From Closterium sp. Naga37s-1 (lineage: Eukaryota > Streptophyta > Zygnematophyceae > Desmidiales > Closteriaceae): a stretch of 64,000 bases of DNA. The position numbers and the translations under genes were made by a program. The stretch's first letter is position 1, and the number at the start of each line of letters is the position of its first letter. Positions 18,804 to 28,815 of the stretch are shown here, in pieces. Under the pieces are notes generated by a model. The model was not told the DNA's origin and made no database searches. It saw nothing but the letters and a program-made list of their open reading frames with translations. Where the stretch lies: NCBI GenBank assembly GCA_947471745.1, contig CANJKZ010000080.1:3127001-3191000 (forward strand). Reading direction: 5' to 3'.

Positions 18804-20180
18804 ATGACCGCTGTAAAGACAGCGACAGTGCTGCGGCTGCCGGCAGCAGACCAGCCCTTCATCCTCTACACCGACTGGAGCAGTCAGGGGATGGGGGCAA
18901 TACTATGCCAGGAGGTGGAGGGAGTGGAGAAGGTAGTGGCCTACGCCAGCAGGAGCTGTAACCCGGCTGAAGCACAGTACAGCTCGTATATCGGAAAGGG
19001 GCTGGCGGCTGTATGGGCAGTGGGGCATTTCAGAGTATATCTACAGGGTAGAGAGTTCACCCTGGTCACTGACCATCAGCCCCTCACATGGGTGATGACC
19101 ACACCGGGGCTGACGGGCAGGAACGCAAGGTGGGCAGTAAAGCTGCAGGAATACGACTTCAGGATAAGGCACAGGCCGGGAAAGACACTACAGCACGTCG
19201 ACGGTCTCTCCCGCAACCCACCACCACTGGAGACGGAACAGGAGGCACTGGAGACTGAACGGACAGAGCAGGAGCCAGCGTATACCTTGATTTTGCTGGC
19301 GAGGGAGGTGGAGCAGAACAGTGCGAGGGGGAGTAAGGGGCCAGCTGACATTTGGCAGGATGCAAAGGCAATGGAATGGGTGAAGGGAGAGACCGAGGAA
19401 GATGAGACAGTGTCTGAAAGGGTGAGGGCACGAGGGCATCACTACAGGTGGTTTCAACAGCAGCTGCAGATAAAAACAGAGGATGGCTGGAAGCTGGTGC
19501 CAGCGCCAGAGGAACGTGAAGCAGTGATCAGAGAAGTGCACACTAAGCTGGGGCATTTCGGGCACGAGAGGACCGTACACCTGCTGAAAACGGGCTGGTG
19601 GTGGGAAGGGATGCGCCGGCAAGTGAAAGAATGGGTAGAAGGGTGCGAGGCTTGTCAGAGGAGCAAGGCAAACCTCACTCAGGCCAAGGCAGAGCTGCAG
19701 TCATTGCCAATCTGTGGTTTGAGGTTTCGATGGTCCTTGGACCTAGCGGGAGAACTGCCGCTGAGCAGGAGTGGGAACCAGTATATAGTGCTCATGGTTG
19801 AGCACGTGAGCAAGTGGCTAGAGGTGAGAGCCATCCCTAGCAAGAGCGCGAGGCACATTGCAGCGGCATTCAAGGCCCAGGTAGTGTGCCGATTCGGAGC
19901 GTGCGGGGAGGTACTCACAGATCAGGGCACAGAATTCCAGGGAGAGTTTAAGAAGTTGCTGCTGGAATTTGGCATCACGCACCGACGTACCTCCCGCTAC
20001 CACTCGCAAAGAGACGGGCTGACTGAGCGCATAGTACAGACCATCAAGCGAGGGCTGCGGACCTACGGGGAGCAAAGAAAGAGGGATTGGGATGATGAGC
20101 TGGACTGGATAGCAGCTGGGTACAGATTCGGGAAGCAGGCAGCGCAAGGGAGAAGGGAAGGTGGCAAGAGGCGTATGTGA
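18804..20180 (+). CDS. pol: Gypsy RNase H and integrase
   Basis: RNase H starts with PFILYTDWSSQGMGAILCQE and continues to TDHQPLTWVM. At SSYIGKGLAAVWAV, where most relatives have Glu before the LA, this copy has Lys, so a catalytic acidic residue may be lost. Integrase has its zinc-binding part (LGHFGHERTVHLL then CEACQRSK) and the DDE core: SLDLAGEL, VLTDQGTEF and DGLTERIVQTIK. The end (AAGYRF then GKQAAQGRREGG) departs from family expectation, and the conserved continuation is found in another frame at 20161, implying a small deletion and frameshift around 20140-20170. The RNase H start lies just after the stop at 18762. Confidence 0.9.
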   Translation: MTAVKTATVLRLPAADQPFILYTDWSSQGMGAILCQEVEGVEKVVAYASRSCNPAEAQYSSYIGKGLAAVWAVGHFRVYLQGREFTLVTDHQPLTWVMTTPGLTGRNARWAVKLQEYDFRIRHRPGKTLQHVDGLSRNPPPLETEQEALETERTEQEPAYTLILLAREVEQNSARGSKGPADIWQDAKAMEWVKGETEEDETVSERVRARGHHYRWFQQQLQIKTEDGWKLVPAPEEREAVIREVHTKLGHFGHERTVHLLKTGWWWEGMRRQVKEWVEGCEACQRSKANLTQAKAELQSLPICGLRFRWSLDLAGELPLSRSGNQYIVLMVEHVSKWLEVRAIPSKSARHIAAAFKAQVVCRFGACGEVLTDQGTEFQGEFKKLLLEFGITHRRTSRYHSQRDGLTERIVQTIKRGLRTYGEQRKRDWDDELDWIAAGYRFGKQAAQGRREGGKRRM

Positions 20181-20430
20181 GGGGCAGGAAGTTTATCTGA
20201 AGAAAGCGAAGCAAGATACCCTGGATGTAGGATTGGGGACAGTGCGTTGGAAGGTTAAGGAGGTGCGCCCCTCTGGGGTGCTGGTCTTGGAAAACGACAA
20301 GGGGGCACAGTTGAAGGAACACCAGACGAACACCGCTGTGATCAGAGGGACAGGGCCTCAGCGTCATGGTCCTGTGACCCGCGCTCAAGCTGCTCAAGCA
20401 CGGGCACAGGAGGGGGCAGGGAGTGGCTGA
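20161..20430 (+). pseudogene. Gypsy integrase C-terminal module (out of frame)
   Basis: GQEVYLKKAKQDTLDVGLGT and the following WKVKEVRPSGVLVLENDKGA stretch resemble the small beta-barrel that follows integrase in Ty3/gypsy elements. No chromodomain was seen. It is in a different frame from the integrase core because of a lesion near 20150. The stop at 20428-20430 lies about 77 bases before the 3' LTR. Confidence 0.65.
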
Positions 20431-20506
20431 GGCAGCACAAGAAGCTTCAGAGAGGAAGAAAATCAGAATGAAGGCAGATGGCAGGCAGAGCTATTTCTCC
20501 GATAGC

Positions 20507-20832
20507 TGTCACCGAATATGCACGGTTGTGCATATAAGGTGCCAGTTATGTTGCGGTGTAGTGTGGGGTGTAGCATTACCGAATATGAACATTTGGGGTG
20601 TAGGTAGTTGGGGACCAGGGAGAGTGCCGCGAAGTTGGTAGGAGAGCTCCGAGGGGTGAAATCTAAGGAACCAATGTGAACGAACCAACCGAGGCTCGAG
20701 GCGCACATTGAGAAATGCACGCTTTGAGCCAGGGACAGGTAAATTCACTAACACACACTCACTCGTTGCTTTTCTCTTGTTATCCTTTCGTATAGTGGAT
20801 CGTTGTTACCTTCATCCTTCGGCTAGGTGACA
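20507..20832 (+). repeat. Gypsy 3' LTR
   Basis: This 326-bp LTR begins TGTCACC and ends GGTGACA and carries the 9-bp insertion shared with 5' unit 3. It is followed by 41 bp of element leader (20833-20873), which a normal 3' end should not have. Confidence 0.88.
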
Positions 20833-20951
20833 CACCACCCAGGGAGGACCCTTGGGGTGGGAGCTTTGTCTCTGAGGCAGCACAAGAAGCTTCAGAGAGG
20901 AAGAAAATCAGAATAAAGGCAGATGGCAGGCAGAGCTATTTCTCCGACAGG
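20833..20951 (+). repeat. Leader fragment and duplicated 3' noncoding segment
   Basis: After the LTR come 41 bp of gypsy leader. Then 20874-20951 repeats 20428-20506 almost exactly (starting GAGGCAGCACAAGAAGC, ending TTTCTCCGA). This fits collapse of two tandemly joined elements sharing an LTR: the second retains only the ends of its interior. Confidence 0.75.
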
Positions 20952-21868
20952 CGGCTGCCTTTCACTTCCTCAGCTGACACCACTCCGTCGGTGAAGGGAA
21001 AGGTGTTCTGTAAGTGCTTCCTTCAGCTCGGCGTTTTTCAGAATTCTCGGAAACACACCAATGACTTAATGAAGGTTCTGCCAGCTTCCAGCAATGAGGT
21101 GTTGGGCTGTGCTCTGTTTGTTACTGATACTACTCCACCAGTTGCCCAGGGTCGTACTGTCTTTCTAGAACGGAAAGTCTGGTTCACGTACACCTACTAA
21201 CTCCCTTGGACCATTCATCCAAGGACCAGAAATGGAAACCACTTGTAGTTTTCTTTCAGTTACCTTTTCCTCTGTGCCTGCCCTGCCTTCCCTTTCCAGT
21301 GCGCTATGTGGCCAGGCTCGCTCCCCCTCGTAGCCATGGAAAAGTGGTTGGCGACCGAGGAGCAACCGGAAGAGTAGTCATGAAGGGAGTTAAGTAAGTT
21401 TGCTACTTCTTAACCATAGTAGTTGGCTTTGGTGCAGCCATGCAAATGCTGTCAGTTTTTGCCATCAACGTTTTTTTTGTTTTTTTATGAAATCTTGGAC
21501 GGTTCAGCTTAACGCAGAAAAATCAGGTTGCTACCTGTGCTTTAAAAACTTCTAAGAGTGTGAACGTGCCTTATTCTCCCCTTCTTGCACAAATATCGTG
21601 TGGGGGGCCAAATGAATCAACACGTGGTGCTGGTGCTCCTGTCCCTCATATGCCTTGGTGACAGGGCCTCTGCAAGTGCCAACTACTTCGTGCTCAAGAT
21701 GTGTGTCAACAACATCCAGTCTGGAGGGGCTGCTCCCTTCATTAGCGCCGTTTCAGATTGCCTTGCTGGCATGTATGAGGCAGGATATGAAGGTTTTGGT
21801 TGGGAGAACATCACGCGTACCAGCGGTGGTCGGCCCAAGCGTTACAGCTTCGCCACCTCGACGGTTAT
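20952..21868 (+). other. Unknown spliced sequence, copy A
   Basis: 21317-21868 is a diverged copy of 30427-30893. A plus-strand exon-like stretch (PPRSHGKVVGDRGATGRVVM) ends at a GTAAGT donor (21394). The matching acceptor, AG in copy B (30610-30611), is AA here (21591-21592). The second exon reads NQHVVLVLLSLICLG (signal-peptide-like), then NNIQSGGAAPFISAVSDCLAG and GGRPKRYSFAT. I do not recognise the family. Two copies suggest a multicopy gene, pseudogene family or transposon cargo. 20952-21316 may be additional exon sequence (VFCKCFLQLGVFQNSRKH) of unknown identity. Confidence 0.5.
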
Positions 21869-22000
21869 TGTCGGAACTAAGGCAAGAATGATTGGACTAT
21901 GGAGAGTTTGGTACAAAAGTATAACCTAAGGGGTTGTACCTCACAGTGAGTACCCCACTAAAGCCTACCCAAACTATAACATATAACTATATGTTTGACA
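21869..22000 (-). repeat. E2 3' LTR
   Basis: The LTR runs TGTCGGAACTAAGG to TATGTTTGACA, followed by the CACCCCCATAG polypurine complement that also follows the other copia 3' LTRs. Confidence 0.85.
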
Positions 22001-22226
22001 CACCCCCATAGGCAAAGTGGGGGAGAACAGAGGGTCACAAGACCAGTCGGGAAGTGCAAAGCAAGCTCAGGGTGGATCACAACGTCACCACACAATCTGA
22101 GCACAAGCAACATGCCACAAGGCCAGTTCACATGCAGAGATATATATGTAACAACATCAGCACAGTGATCTCTTCCTACAAGAGCAAGCATGCAGGTATA
22201 CATATAGATCACAGTACAAACAAAGC

Positions 22227-24284
22227 CTACAGCAAGTGAGGAAGCGTGGGCACAAGGCCTAACAAAGTGCAGAAACGCTGATGATCACCAGGCGGAAGCG
22301 CCTTGGTGAATATATCAGCAGTGTTGGCCCGAGTGGCCACGTAAGTAAGACGAAGCTGACCATGCTGCTGCAGCTCTCGAGCAAGGAAGTAACGCAGAGC
22401 GATGTGCTTCGTTCTGTGCTCCAGTCTGTGCTCCTGACACAAGGCAATGGCGGCCTTGTTGTCGACGTACAGCACTGGAGGAGAACGAGGCCGCTCTCCC
22501 AAGTCGGTCAGCAGGTAGGTGAGCCAGCGTAGCTCCTGTGCAGCCATGGCTGTGGCGTAGATCTCGGCCTCACAGCTGGAGCCGAGAACTGAAGACGAAC
22601 GTGTAGAACGCCAGGAAACTGAACCAGAACCAAGGCTGAAGGTGTAACCCTGTGACGACCGCTGCGTAGCCTGGTCGTCAACCCAAGAGGCGTCAGAGTG
22701 ACCAGTGAGGACAACGTCACCCCGTCCTCCAAGCACGAGCCCCATGCCCGATGTACTGCACAAGTAGCGTAGTACCCTCTTAGCAGCATCCATGTGCACC
22801 TTTCGGTGCCGACCAGGAGCCACGTAGCGAGCCAGAAGGCCAAGAGGGTACGCAAGGTCAGGACGAGTGCAGGTCATCAGGTACATGAGGCAGCCCACTA
22901 GCTCTGGGTAAGGACCATTCGGCTCTACGGACTCGTCCGAAGGTGGAGCTGAGAGCGAGTGACCTGTAGCCAGAGGAGTGGCCTGTGCTGAGGACCAGGT
23001 GAAGCCGAAGCGCTGAAGGACCTGCTGCACCATGTGTGACTGAGTCAGTGTGATGGTGCGGCGTGCTCTGTCCCGGGTGATCTGCAAGTCAAGATAGCTG
23101 CGCAGCTCACCCACGTCTGTGCACGTGTGTCTCTTCTGCAGCTCCGACTTCACCAGGGCGAGAGCCTCAGTGTCAGCAGTGGCAAAGACCAAGTCGTCAA
23201 CGTACACGAGGATGTAGAACGGCGGCAGCGAAGTGTCGGTGCGCAGAAACAGCGACGGGTCAGCAGTCGACGGAGCAAACCCAAGAGCCGCAAGTGTCGT
23301 CCTCAGTGTGTCGTGCCACTCACGTGGCGCCTGGCGGAGACCGTAGACCGGCCGCCGGAGGCTCCACTAGGTACCGGGAGGGAACGACCCAGTGAAGCCA
23401 GGAGGGCGGCGCAGCCAGATCTCCTCGTGCATGCTGCCCTGTAAGAAGGCTGTGCTGAAGTCAAGAGAGTGAAGCTCGTAGTCACGCTGAGCGGCAACGT
23501 GCAGCAGCACCCGAAGAGTGGTCATCTTCGGGGTGGGGGAGAAGGTCTGGAAGAAGTCAACTCCCTCTCGCTGACTGAAGCCTCGAGCCACGTAACGAGC
23601 CTTGAAGACAGGCGAAGAACCTGGCGGCCGCTTCACCCTGAAAATCCACATGCCACTGACAATGTTCGCCCCAGGAGGGGGAACCTCGTCAACGTAGGTG
23701 CTTGTGGACTTCCAGGATGCCATCTCTACGTCCATGGCTGTCTGCCACTGAGAGGAGTACTCACCCGCGATCGCCTCAGCGTAAGAGCGCGGGGTAGGGA
23801 TGTCTGGTGCATCCGGGTCTCCCTCAGGGGCAAGCAGCATGGCCACGAGATGAGGCGCAACGGCTGCAAGACACTCAAGGTCCTCCTGCTTGTCGTCAAG
23901 GACGTCCGTGCCAAGAGCACACTCACCCCCGACGGACGGAGGACAGACGGACTCAGACTCAGCAACAAGACTAGCGGCGTAGTCGAGACGACAGACAGCA
24001 GCAAAGTCAACAAGCTCAGCGACTAAGGAAGACGCAGCAGCAGACTCAAACGACGGGTCAGCGACAACAGTGGCAAGCAGATGCGTGACAGTAGGGTGCT
24101 CAGTACGAAACTGGTCAGACGCAGGATCAGCAACGACAGGCAGAGAGGACGCAGGGGGAGAAGGCAGAGGAACACGCGGCTGAGGAGAGGAAGGACGAGG
24201 AACTACAAGGTGAGGGCCGGAGACAGCTGGCTGACGCTGACGAGGAACACGACGACCGGAACGGACAGGTGAGACAGGACGCAA
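22227..24284 (-). pseudogene. E2 reverse transcriptase and RNase H
   Basis: 24284-23367 encodes the linker end and RT fingers (PRSYAEAIAGEYSSQWQTAM, MWIFRVKRPPG, FKARYVARGFSQREG, HSLDFSTAFLQG). It stops at a TAG (23367-23369) where relatives have CAG. The same frame resumes and reads YVDDLVFATADT, then RNase H (SDASWVDDQATQRS, SSCEAEIYATAMAA, YVDNKAAIALCQ) and TADIFTKALPPGDHQRF to 22227. Apart from that nonsense codon this region is intact and close in sequence to E1 and E4. Confidence 0.9.
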
Positions 24285-24326
24285 CGCAGGTGCACGACGC
24301 TCAGCAAGGCCCCCAGTCTGCTCTGT

Positions 24327-25243
24327 TTACGGAGAAGGAGCAGGCAAGGGTGAGTCAGGCTGTAACGGAAGACCAGTAGACGAGGGAAGACTGAGAACCT
24401 GGCGAAGGGCAGAGTCAGGCGGTGGCTGAGACGACGGAGACGGCGGAGTGAAGAACAAGCGCGGCTGAGCAGCGCCACCAGCACCAGCAGCTCCAGCACC
24501 TCCAGCAGCTCCAGTACCTCCAGCAGCTCCAGCACCTCCAGCAGCTCCAGCACCTCCAGCAGCTCCAGCACCGCCAGCAGCTCCAGTACCCTCAACAGCT
24601 CCAGCACCGCCAGCAGCTCCAGGACCCTCAGCAGCTCTAGTACCTCCAGCAGCTCCAGTACCCTCAGCAGCTCCAGCACCCTCAGCAGCTCCAGGACCCT
24701 CAGCCACAACACCGCCAGCCCCAGCAGCTCCAGTACCCCCAGTACGAGCACCTCCGGGACCAGCGACACCAGCACCTCCAGCACGCAAAGGACCAGCACC
24801 ACTCCCTGCTCCAGTGACGCAAGCAGAAGAACCCCCAGCAGTAGAGCCCTGAGGTGCAGAAGCGCGCCGCTGACGGCGACCGTACCAGTCGTGCAGCTGC
24901 TGGGAGGTGAGGGGCACTCGCGGACGAAGACGACTACTCCAAGGAGACCGCGTAACAGCAGTCTCAGAACCCTCAGGCGACGCACCCCCAGACTCAACAC
25001 CCCCAGGCTCCGCACACGCAGGCTCAACACCCCCAGACGCAGCACCTCCAGACGCAGCTCCCCCGGACGCAGCACCTCCAGACGCAGCACCCCCAGACGC
25101 AGCACCTCCAGGCTCCTCACGCGCAGGCTCAGCACCTCCATGCTCCGCACCTCCAGGCTCCTCACGCTCCCAGACTCAGCACCACCAAGCTCCACACCCA
25201 CAGGGACAGCACCACTTCCAGCAGGACCGGAGTCACCAGTGAC
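24327..25243 (-). pseudogene. E2 integrase-RT linker, low complexity
   Basis: This is an Ala/Gly/Glu/Pro-rich segment (GAGAAGGAGAAGG-type) joining integrase to RT in the same frame as both neighbours, with stops at 25245-25247 and 24327-24329. Such linkers are likely disordered and vary in length between E1, E2 and E4 through triplet-repeat changes. Confidence 0.75.
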
Positions 25244-25244
25244 C

Positions 25245-27743
25245 TCAACAGGCGCAGGCGCGGGGGGGTCTACCTGAGAGACCTGAAGGAGCAGGACCTG
25301 GCACGGGGAGGGGTTCTACCTGGGGAGGACCGGGGGCAAGAAAGAGCGGCGGGAGGGGGGGAGGAGCAGTGCGGTAGGGGAAGAGACGGTAAAAGGGGAC
25401 GGACTCGTCAAAGGTGACGTCCTGAGACGCAACGACACGGCGCGAGGCGGGGTCGTAAAACTGCCAGCCAGGCGCGTCAGGGACAAAGCCAAGGAAGACG
25501 CAAAGAATGGCGCGAGGGGAGAGTTTGTCCGCGGTGGTATCGCGGACAAAGGCACGAGCACCCCAGACCCGGAAACGCGACGCGTCGCCAACCTTCCCCG
25601 TCCACAGCAGTGTGGGCGAGGTCTCAGGCAAGGAGACACGGGGCCAGAGGTTGAGCTGATGCGCGGCGTACCGGACCGCAAACGGCCACAGAAAATGGGG
25701 GGCAGCCGCATGGATCATGGAGGTACGAGCGACCTCCATGACTAAGCCAATGCGGCCCTCAGCAAACCCATTCTGCTGCGGAGAGGCCGGAAGCGTGAAA
25801 GTCTGGCGAATGCCGTGCTCCGCACAGAAGGCCGCCAAGAGGTCTGAGGAGAACTCACCACCTCTGTCAGAGTGCAGACGCAGAACAGGAAAGTCCGACT
25901 GGAACCGCTCGCGGAGCTGGAGACGAGTAGCGCGGATCCAGGGGATCAAAACATCAGGGACATCCCCCTTGCGCTGCAAGGGGAAGACCGTGGTGTAATG
26001 CGTGTAGTCGTCGACAACCAGCAGGAAGTACCGCTCGTGGCCCTGTCCACGGACGCGGGCTGGGCCCCACACGTCCAGGTGGAGAGTCTGCAGTGGAGCC
26101 TCTGTGGGAGGGAACGAGGAAGAGTGAGGAGCGGTGCGCTGCCGCCCCTCGACGTAAGGAATGCAGGGCGGCGCAGGCGAGGGAGGGAGGGCAGGCAGAG
26201 ACCTGGGAAGACCAGAGACCAGGAAGCGAGAGTGCATGCTACGCAGGCGAGGCAGGGAGGGGTGACCAAGGCGGTGGTGCCACAGGCGGCGACACTCACA
26301 CTGGGTAGCTACCTGAGCAGACGCGTGTAACTGGGGAGACAAAGGGGCGGAGCGCGACGCAGTGGTGAGGGTGTACAAACTGGACCCTGGCGCACGAGTG
26401 AACGTGGCCAGGTGGTGGCCGGTCTGGGAGCACGTGCAAATCGCCACACGCTGCCGGCCAGGGGTGAAGGTGTCAACCCCCGCATCCTGGAGGACAGCGT
26501 TGCTCACCAAGTTCGTAGAGAACGAGGGGAGGTGGAGACCAGACAGCTCACCAGACGGGACCGCCGGACACGGAAGCACGGTGGAAGACCGTGCAAGCAT
26601 TGGGCCCCCAGAGGGGTCAGCCAGTGAGACAGGAACAGGGGCAGGGAGGGGAGTGACTGTGGTACTGTTGCGAAAGAAACAGCGGGAAGCACCAGAGTCA
26701 AGTGTAAAGGTGTGCAAGGCCTGTGCAGGCGCAGTACCAAGGGAAGCAGACTCACAAGCACCTAGTGCTGCAGGCGCTATACCAGGGGCTATACCAGGAT
26801 CCGGCGGCACACACAAGTAGCAGTCACCCTCACCACTAACGGACAATGCATACATAGCAGCTAGAATAGCCTCATAGTCAAGATCAAAGATAGGTACATC
26901 ACGCCTAAGCAGCTCTGCCCAGTTAGGGAACTCAGGAGCATCAGGAAACTTGGCGCGCCAGGCGTCGCTAAGTCGAGCGAAGCGCTGCTCAGTGTGAAAC
27001 CCTGTGCACTGGCGACCAGTGCGGGGACCTGTGCGAATGATATAGGGGCAGCGACCAGGACCCCTAGAAGCCCCACGCCCGGCATACCAGTCAAGAAGCT
27101 GCTGGGAAGTGGGGGTCTGGCGCTGACGCTGCTGCTGCTGCGACTGCTGCTGGCCCTGACCACCACTGCCACCACCGCTCCCTCCTCCCCCACCTTCGCT
27201 CCCTCCTCCCCCACCGCCGCTGCTACCACCCCCACCGCTCCCAGTGCCTCCGCCGCCCCCACCACCACCTCCACCACCTCCACCCCCACGACCACCTCCA
27301 CCACCTCCACCTCCCCCGCCGCCTGCACCACCGCCACCCCCACCGCCACCCCCACCTCCCCTGCCACCCTTGCCGCCTCTGCCGCTGCGACGCTTCCCAC
27401 TAGGAGGGGAAGCAGCCCCGACCTCCTCACCACCAAGGTAGTCGTGAGCAGCAGCTGCGGAGGCATAGGAGGGGGTGAGAGGGGAGGGGGAGCACCCCTC
27501 AAAGAGGGGAGAGCGAGGAGTGCCACGAGCAGCACCTACAGCAAGGATGCTCTTCTCTGCTGCGAGGAGGTGCTTCTCGAAGTCGTCGACAGTGAGAGTG
27601 GGGGGGTCTAGTGCGAGAAAGTGGTCCCTGACTGAGCTAAGAGTGTCAGGGAGGCGGGTGACGAGGAAATAGAGAGTGAAGTACATCGGGGGGGGGGGGG
27701 GGGGGGGGGTTTGCGGCGCAGAACTCGGCTGTAAGGGCGGCAC
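25245..27743 (-). pseudogene. E2 Gag C-terminus, protease, integrase
   Basis: This 832-residue frame begins downstream of the gag frameshift with MYFTLYFLVTRLPDTL. It has a Gly-rich tract, a modified zinc-knuckle-like segment (CPYIIRTGPRTGRQC), and the copia protease motif LDSGASRCFF. The integrase HHCC region is LWHHRLGHPSLPRLR then CIPYVEGRQ. The integrase core has LHLDVWGP, HSDRGGEFSSDLL and SPQQNGFAEGRIG. It continues into VFLGFVPDAPGWQFYDPASR before the stop at 25245. Integrase joins the cDNA to host DNA. The frame is separated from its N-terminal gag by a long C-run. Confidence 0.88.
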
Positions 27744-28170
27744 GAAAGCGAGTGTTAGTAGCGCGCAGGTGGGAAATGAGGTCCTCAGCAGTGGTGAACG
27801 AGGAAAGGTCGGGGAACAGGTAGGGTAGCATGAGCCGACCTATGGCTGCAGTGGCCGGGGAGGAGTAGCGCGCAACTACAGCGTCGTACAGCTTCTTAAC
27901 AGTTTTGTGCTGGCTGAAATGCGCACGCTCAGTAATTGGCAGATGGTTCCTAATAGCTAGGCGTGCAGCAGCATCGCGGGTCTGCCACTGCGAGCGTTCG
28001 AGAGCAAGAGCATCGGCAGCAGGAGCAACGGCAGTGCCAGACACGTAATCGAACAGTGAAACGCCCTCTTTGGCATCGGTCAGAAGGAACAGTTGGAGAT
28101 CATCTAACCACACAGCGAACTCTATGGGGCGACCGTCAGGCTCGAACGCGAGAACGTTAGGCGTCGTCAT
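27690..28170 (-). pseudogene. gag: E2 Gag N-terminal part, broken at a homopolymer
   Basis: The start is ATG at 28170 (MTTPNVLAFEPDGRPIEF), the same start context as E4. It continues with QWQTRDAAARLAIRNHLP and LYDAVVARYSSPATAAI, copia Gag-like helices. The frame runs into proline codons made by a run of about 20 C on the coding strand (G-run at 27688-27709) and goes out of frame. The rest of Gag is in the frame of the next feature. Confidence 0.8.
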
Positions 28171-28299
28171 AATGGCAGCAGGCAGAGGCAGGAGGCAGCA
28201 GGTAGCAGACAAGAGGCAGCAGGCACCAGGCCACAAGCAAAGACAGAGGCAGCAGGCAGCAGGCAGGAGACAGCAGGCAGCAGACAAGAGCGGCCGCAC

Positions 28300-28561
28300 G
28301 CGAGCTCCTAAAGCAGCGCGCTAAGCAGCAGCGGGCCGCGCAGGTGACCGACGCGACGCGCGGCGCAGCGGCGGGCCGCGCTGGCGACAGACGCGGCGCG
28401 CGGGGCGAAGGCGGGCTGGACGCGACGGCGGGTTGCGCGGGGCGGCGGGCCGCGCGGGCTCTACTCGAGCTGCGCGGGCGACGCGGGCCGGCGCGCGGCG
28501 CTGCAGCAGTGGCGCGCGCTAAAAACAGCGACACGCGCGCTAGCAGTCGAGGCGCGCGCGG

Positions 28562-28594
<33 letters not shown>

Positions 28595-28692
28595 ACGCGC
28601 GCTGCAGGTGAGGCGCGCGCGGGCATTAGGCAAGGCAAGCAGTTAGGTGGGCCCGATTCTTAGGTCCTAGAGACCTCTTGCTCTAGTTACCA
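28300..28692 (-). other. E2 5' leader, GC-rich, with A-run
   Basis: GC-rich noncoding leader with short repeats of GCGGGCCGCGC type and a 30-base A-run at about 28562-28592 lies between gag and the 5' LTR. A variant primer-binding site (coding strand TGGTAACTAGAGC) abuts the LTR. Confidence 0.75.
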
Positions 28693-28815
28693 TGTTAGGA
28701 ACTAAGGCACGAATGATGAGATTAGGTCAAGGTTGGGGTACAAGACTAGAGTGTCGAGAAAGTTTCTGTACCCCCTAAGGCTAGCCCCAATATAGCCTAG
28801 ATAATGATATGCATA

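Larger units (their letters stand above)
12860..20832 (+). mobile_element. Ty3/gypsy LTR retrotransposon carrying a DNA methyltransferase
   Basis: This roughly 8-kb element has LTRs 12860-13185 and 20507-20832, which differ at about five of 326 positions, so it inserted fairly recently. Order: Arg/Ser-rich ORF, gag with three zinc knuckles, aspartic protease, cytosine-5 methyltransferase, RT, RNase H, integrase, C-terminal module. RT before integrase is the Ty3/gypsy (Metaviridae) order. Gag-protease, methyltransferase, RT and RNase H-integrase are all in one frame, interrupted by single stop codons at 16686, 17559 and 18762, with a frame break near 20150. Target duplications are not visible because both ends carry extra LTR/leader material. 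Confidence 0.9.
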
